Made by a program: the position numbers and the translations under genes. Below the pieces are notes generated by a model that was not told the DNA's origin, ran no database searches, and was given only the letters and a program-made list of their open reading frames with translations. A DNA stretch of 9,180 nt from Bacteriovoracaceae bacterium UBA2394. GTDB lineage: Bacteria > Bdellovibrionota > UBA2394. The stretch lies in contig DDSI01000107.1 in the NCBI GenBank assembly GCA_002343335.1, positions 15,107 through 24,286 of the forward strand. The letters are read 5' to 3'. This document shows, piece by piece, positions 8,590 to 9,180 of the stretch (positions within the stretch are counted from its first letter, which is position 1; every line of letters begins with the position of its first letter).

Positions 8590-9180
8590 TTAATTCTCGG
8601 TTGGCTTTCCAGAAACCGACGAAATCAGCCAAAGTACGATACACACGCCTATAATGGTGATTTGAGCGACCGTCGTTTCTAAACTGGGATAAATCCCAAA
8701 GATCGGAAAATGCGGGGTCCAATCTGCGGTGGTAATTGGAAGCCATCCGACCTCTTGGAATGCATGAAATCCTTTACCCACAAGGATGATCGACAGTATC
8801 GCCATGACCCACGAGGAAATGGCGAACATCTGACGTACAGGAATGCGGACACTCCATTTGAGAAGCGCCCAAGCTATTCCAAATACGGCGACGAATGCCA
8901 GAACAACACCCGAAAATACGAAACTTTGCGATCCAGATCCCCCTTGTAGGACGAGAGCTCTCATAAATAAAACAGTCTCCAACGCCTCCCGAAATACCGC
9001 GATAAACGCCAACCCAAACAGGCCCCAACGCCCGCTTCCCTCCAAAGCAGTTCTAACCCGACCGTCGATGAAGCTCGTCCAGCGTTTGATTTCTGACTTT
9101 GAATGCAACCAAAAACCCATGTAGAGAAGCACCACGACGGCAAGTAGGGCGGCGAATCCTTCCGTGAGTTCGCGTTGCGC
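8590..9180 (-). CDS. FTR1-family iron permease, 5' part missing (off the right edge)
   Basis: FTR1/EfeU proteins carry iron across the inner membrane and use paired RExxE motifs inside membrane helices to bind the ion. The open frame runs from the window edge to TAA at 8592-8590, giving 196 visible residues. It begins ELTEGFAALLAVVVLLYMGFWLH, a helix typical of bacterial FTR1 proteins, and then has REALE at visible residues 64-68 inside GLAFIAVFREALETVLF. Further helices follow at about 84-105, 115-135 and 170-190. The family normally has a first RExxE motif nearer the N-terminus, which would be outside the window. The reading frame is continuous across the edge, so a start at GTG 9135 is not the true one. 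Whether the full protein has a periplasmic or cytochrome extension cannot be seen. It lies 96 bases upstream of phnD on the same strand with no clear terminator between. Confidence 0.9.
   Translation of the reverse strand, partial: AQRELTEGFAALLAVVVLLYMGFWLHSKSEIKRWTSFIDGRVRTALEGSGRWGLFGLAFIAVFREALETVLFMRALVLQGGSGSQSFVFSGVVLAFVAVFGIAWALLKWSVRIPVRQMFAISSWVMAILSIILVGKGFHAFQEVGWLPITTADWTPHFPIFGIYPSLETTVAQITIIGVCIVLWLISSVSGKPTEN

Noticed and set aside
8480..8746. Minus-strand 88-codon frame between FTR1 and phnD
   Set aside because: It overlaps the FTR1 C-terminus in another frame and the phnD start. Its product has no recognisable features.

Overview
The window looks like a piece of a Gram-negative bacterial chromosome with ordinary coding density and roughly balanced base composition. 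It holds two housekeeping genes (rho and ligA) and a run of transport and secreted-enzyme genes. I see no tRNA, rRNA, CRISPR array, insertion sequence or phage gene. The lipoprotein-type PhnD, the KMDG variant of the ligase active site, the thermolysin-like protease and the MshEN-type domain would fit a deltaproteobacterial or Bdellovibrio-like organism. That placement is only an inference; the sequence does not prove it.

Layout from left to right. Positions 1-1115 (minus) carry the 5' two thirds or so of the Rho termination factor gene, which runs off the left edge. This Rho has an unusual Gly/Arg-rich, probably disordered N-terminal extension of about 150 residues. Positions 1116-1329 are a divergent control region with several dyads and promoter-like boxes. 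Positions 1330-3414 (plus) encode a complete NAD-dependent DNA ligase, LigA. It ends head-to-head against the minus-strand genes over a weak terminator-like hairpin.

Everything from 3422 to 9180 is on the minus strand, read from right to left. In order of transcription it is: the C-terminal part of an FTR1-family iron permease (9180-8590); a phosphonate/phosphate/phosphite-type ABC importer, phnD-phnC-phnE (8493-5562), with phnD-phnC 2 bases apart and phnC-phnE overlapping by one base; a 197-base gap with two notable inverted repeats; a thermolysin-like M4 metalloprotease with its own pro-region (5364-3811); and, 26 bases later, a 120-residue protein made of two MshEN-like 24-residue motifs and a charged tail (3784-3422).

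How they may work together: FTR1 and PhnCDE are both envelope uptake systems and may respond jointly to nutrient limitation. The secreted protease would release nutrients outside the cell. The MshEN-like protein could link a cyclic-di-GMP-type signal to the secretion or motility machinery. No C-P lyase, phosphonatase or phosphite dehydrogenase gene is present, so the importer's substrate cannot be settled here. The best candidates for follow-up are the RGG-rich Rho extension, the stand-alone double-motif MshEN protein, the PhnE with two extra membrane helices, and the dyad-filled promoter between rho and ligA.
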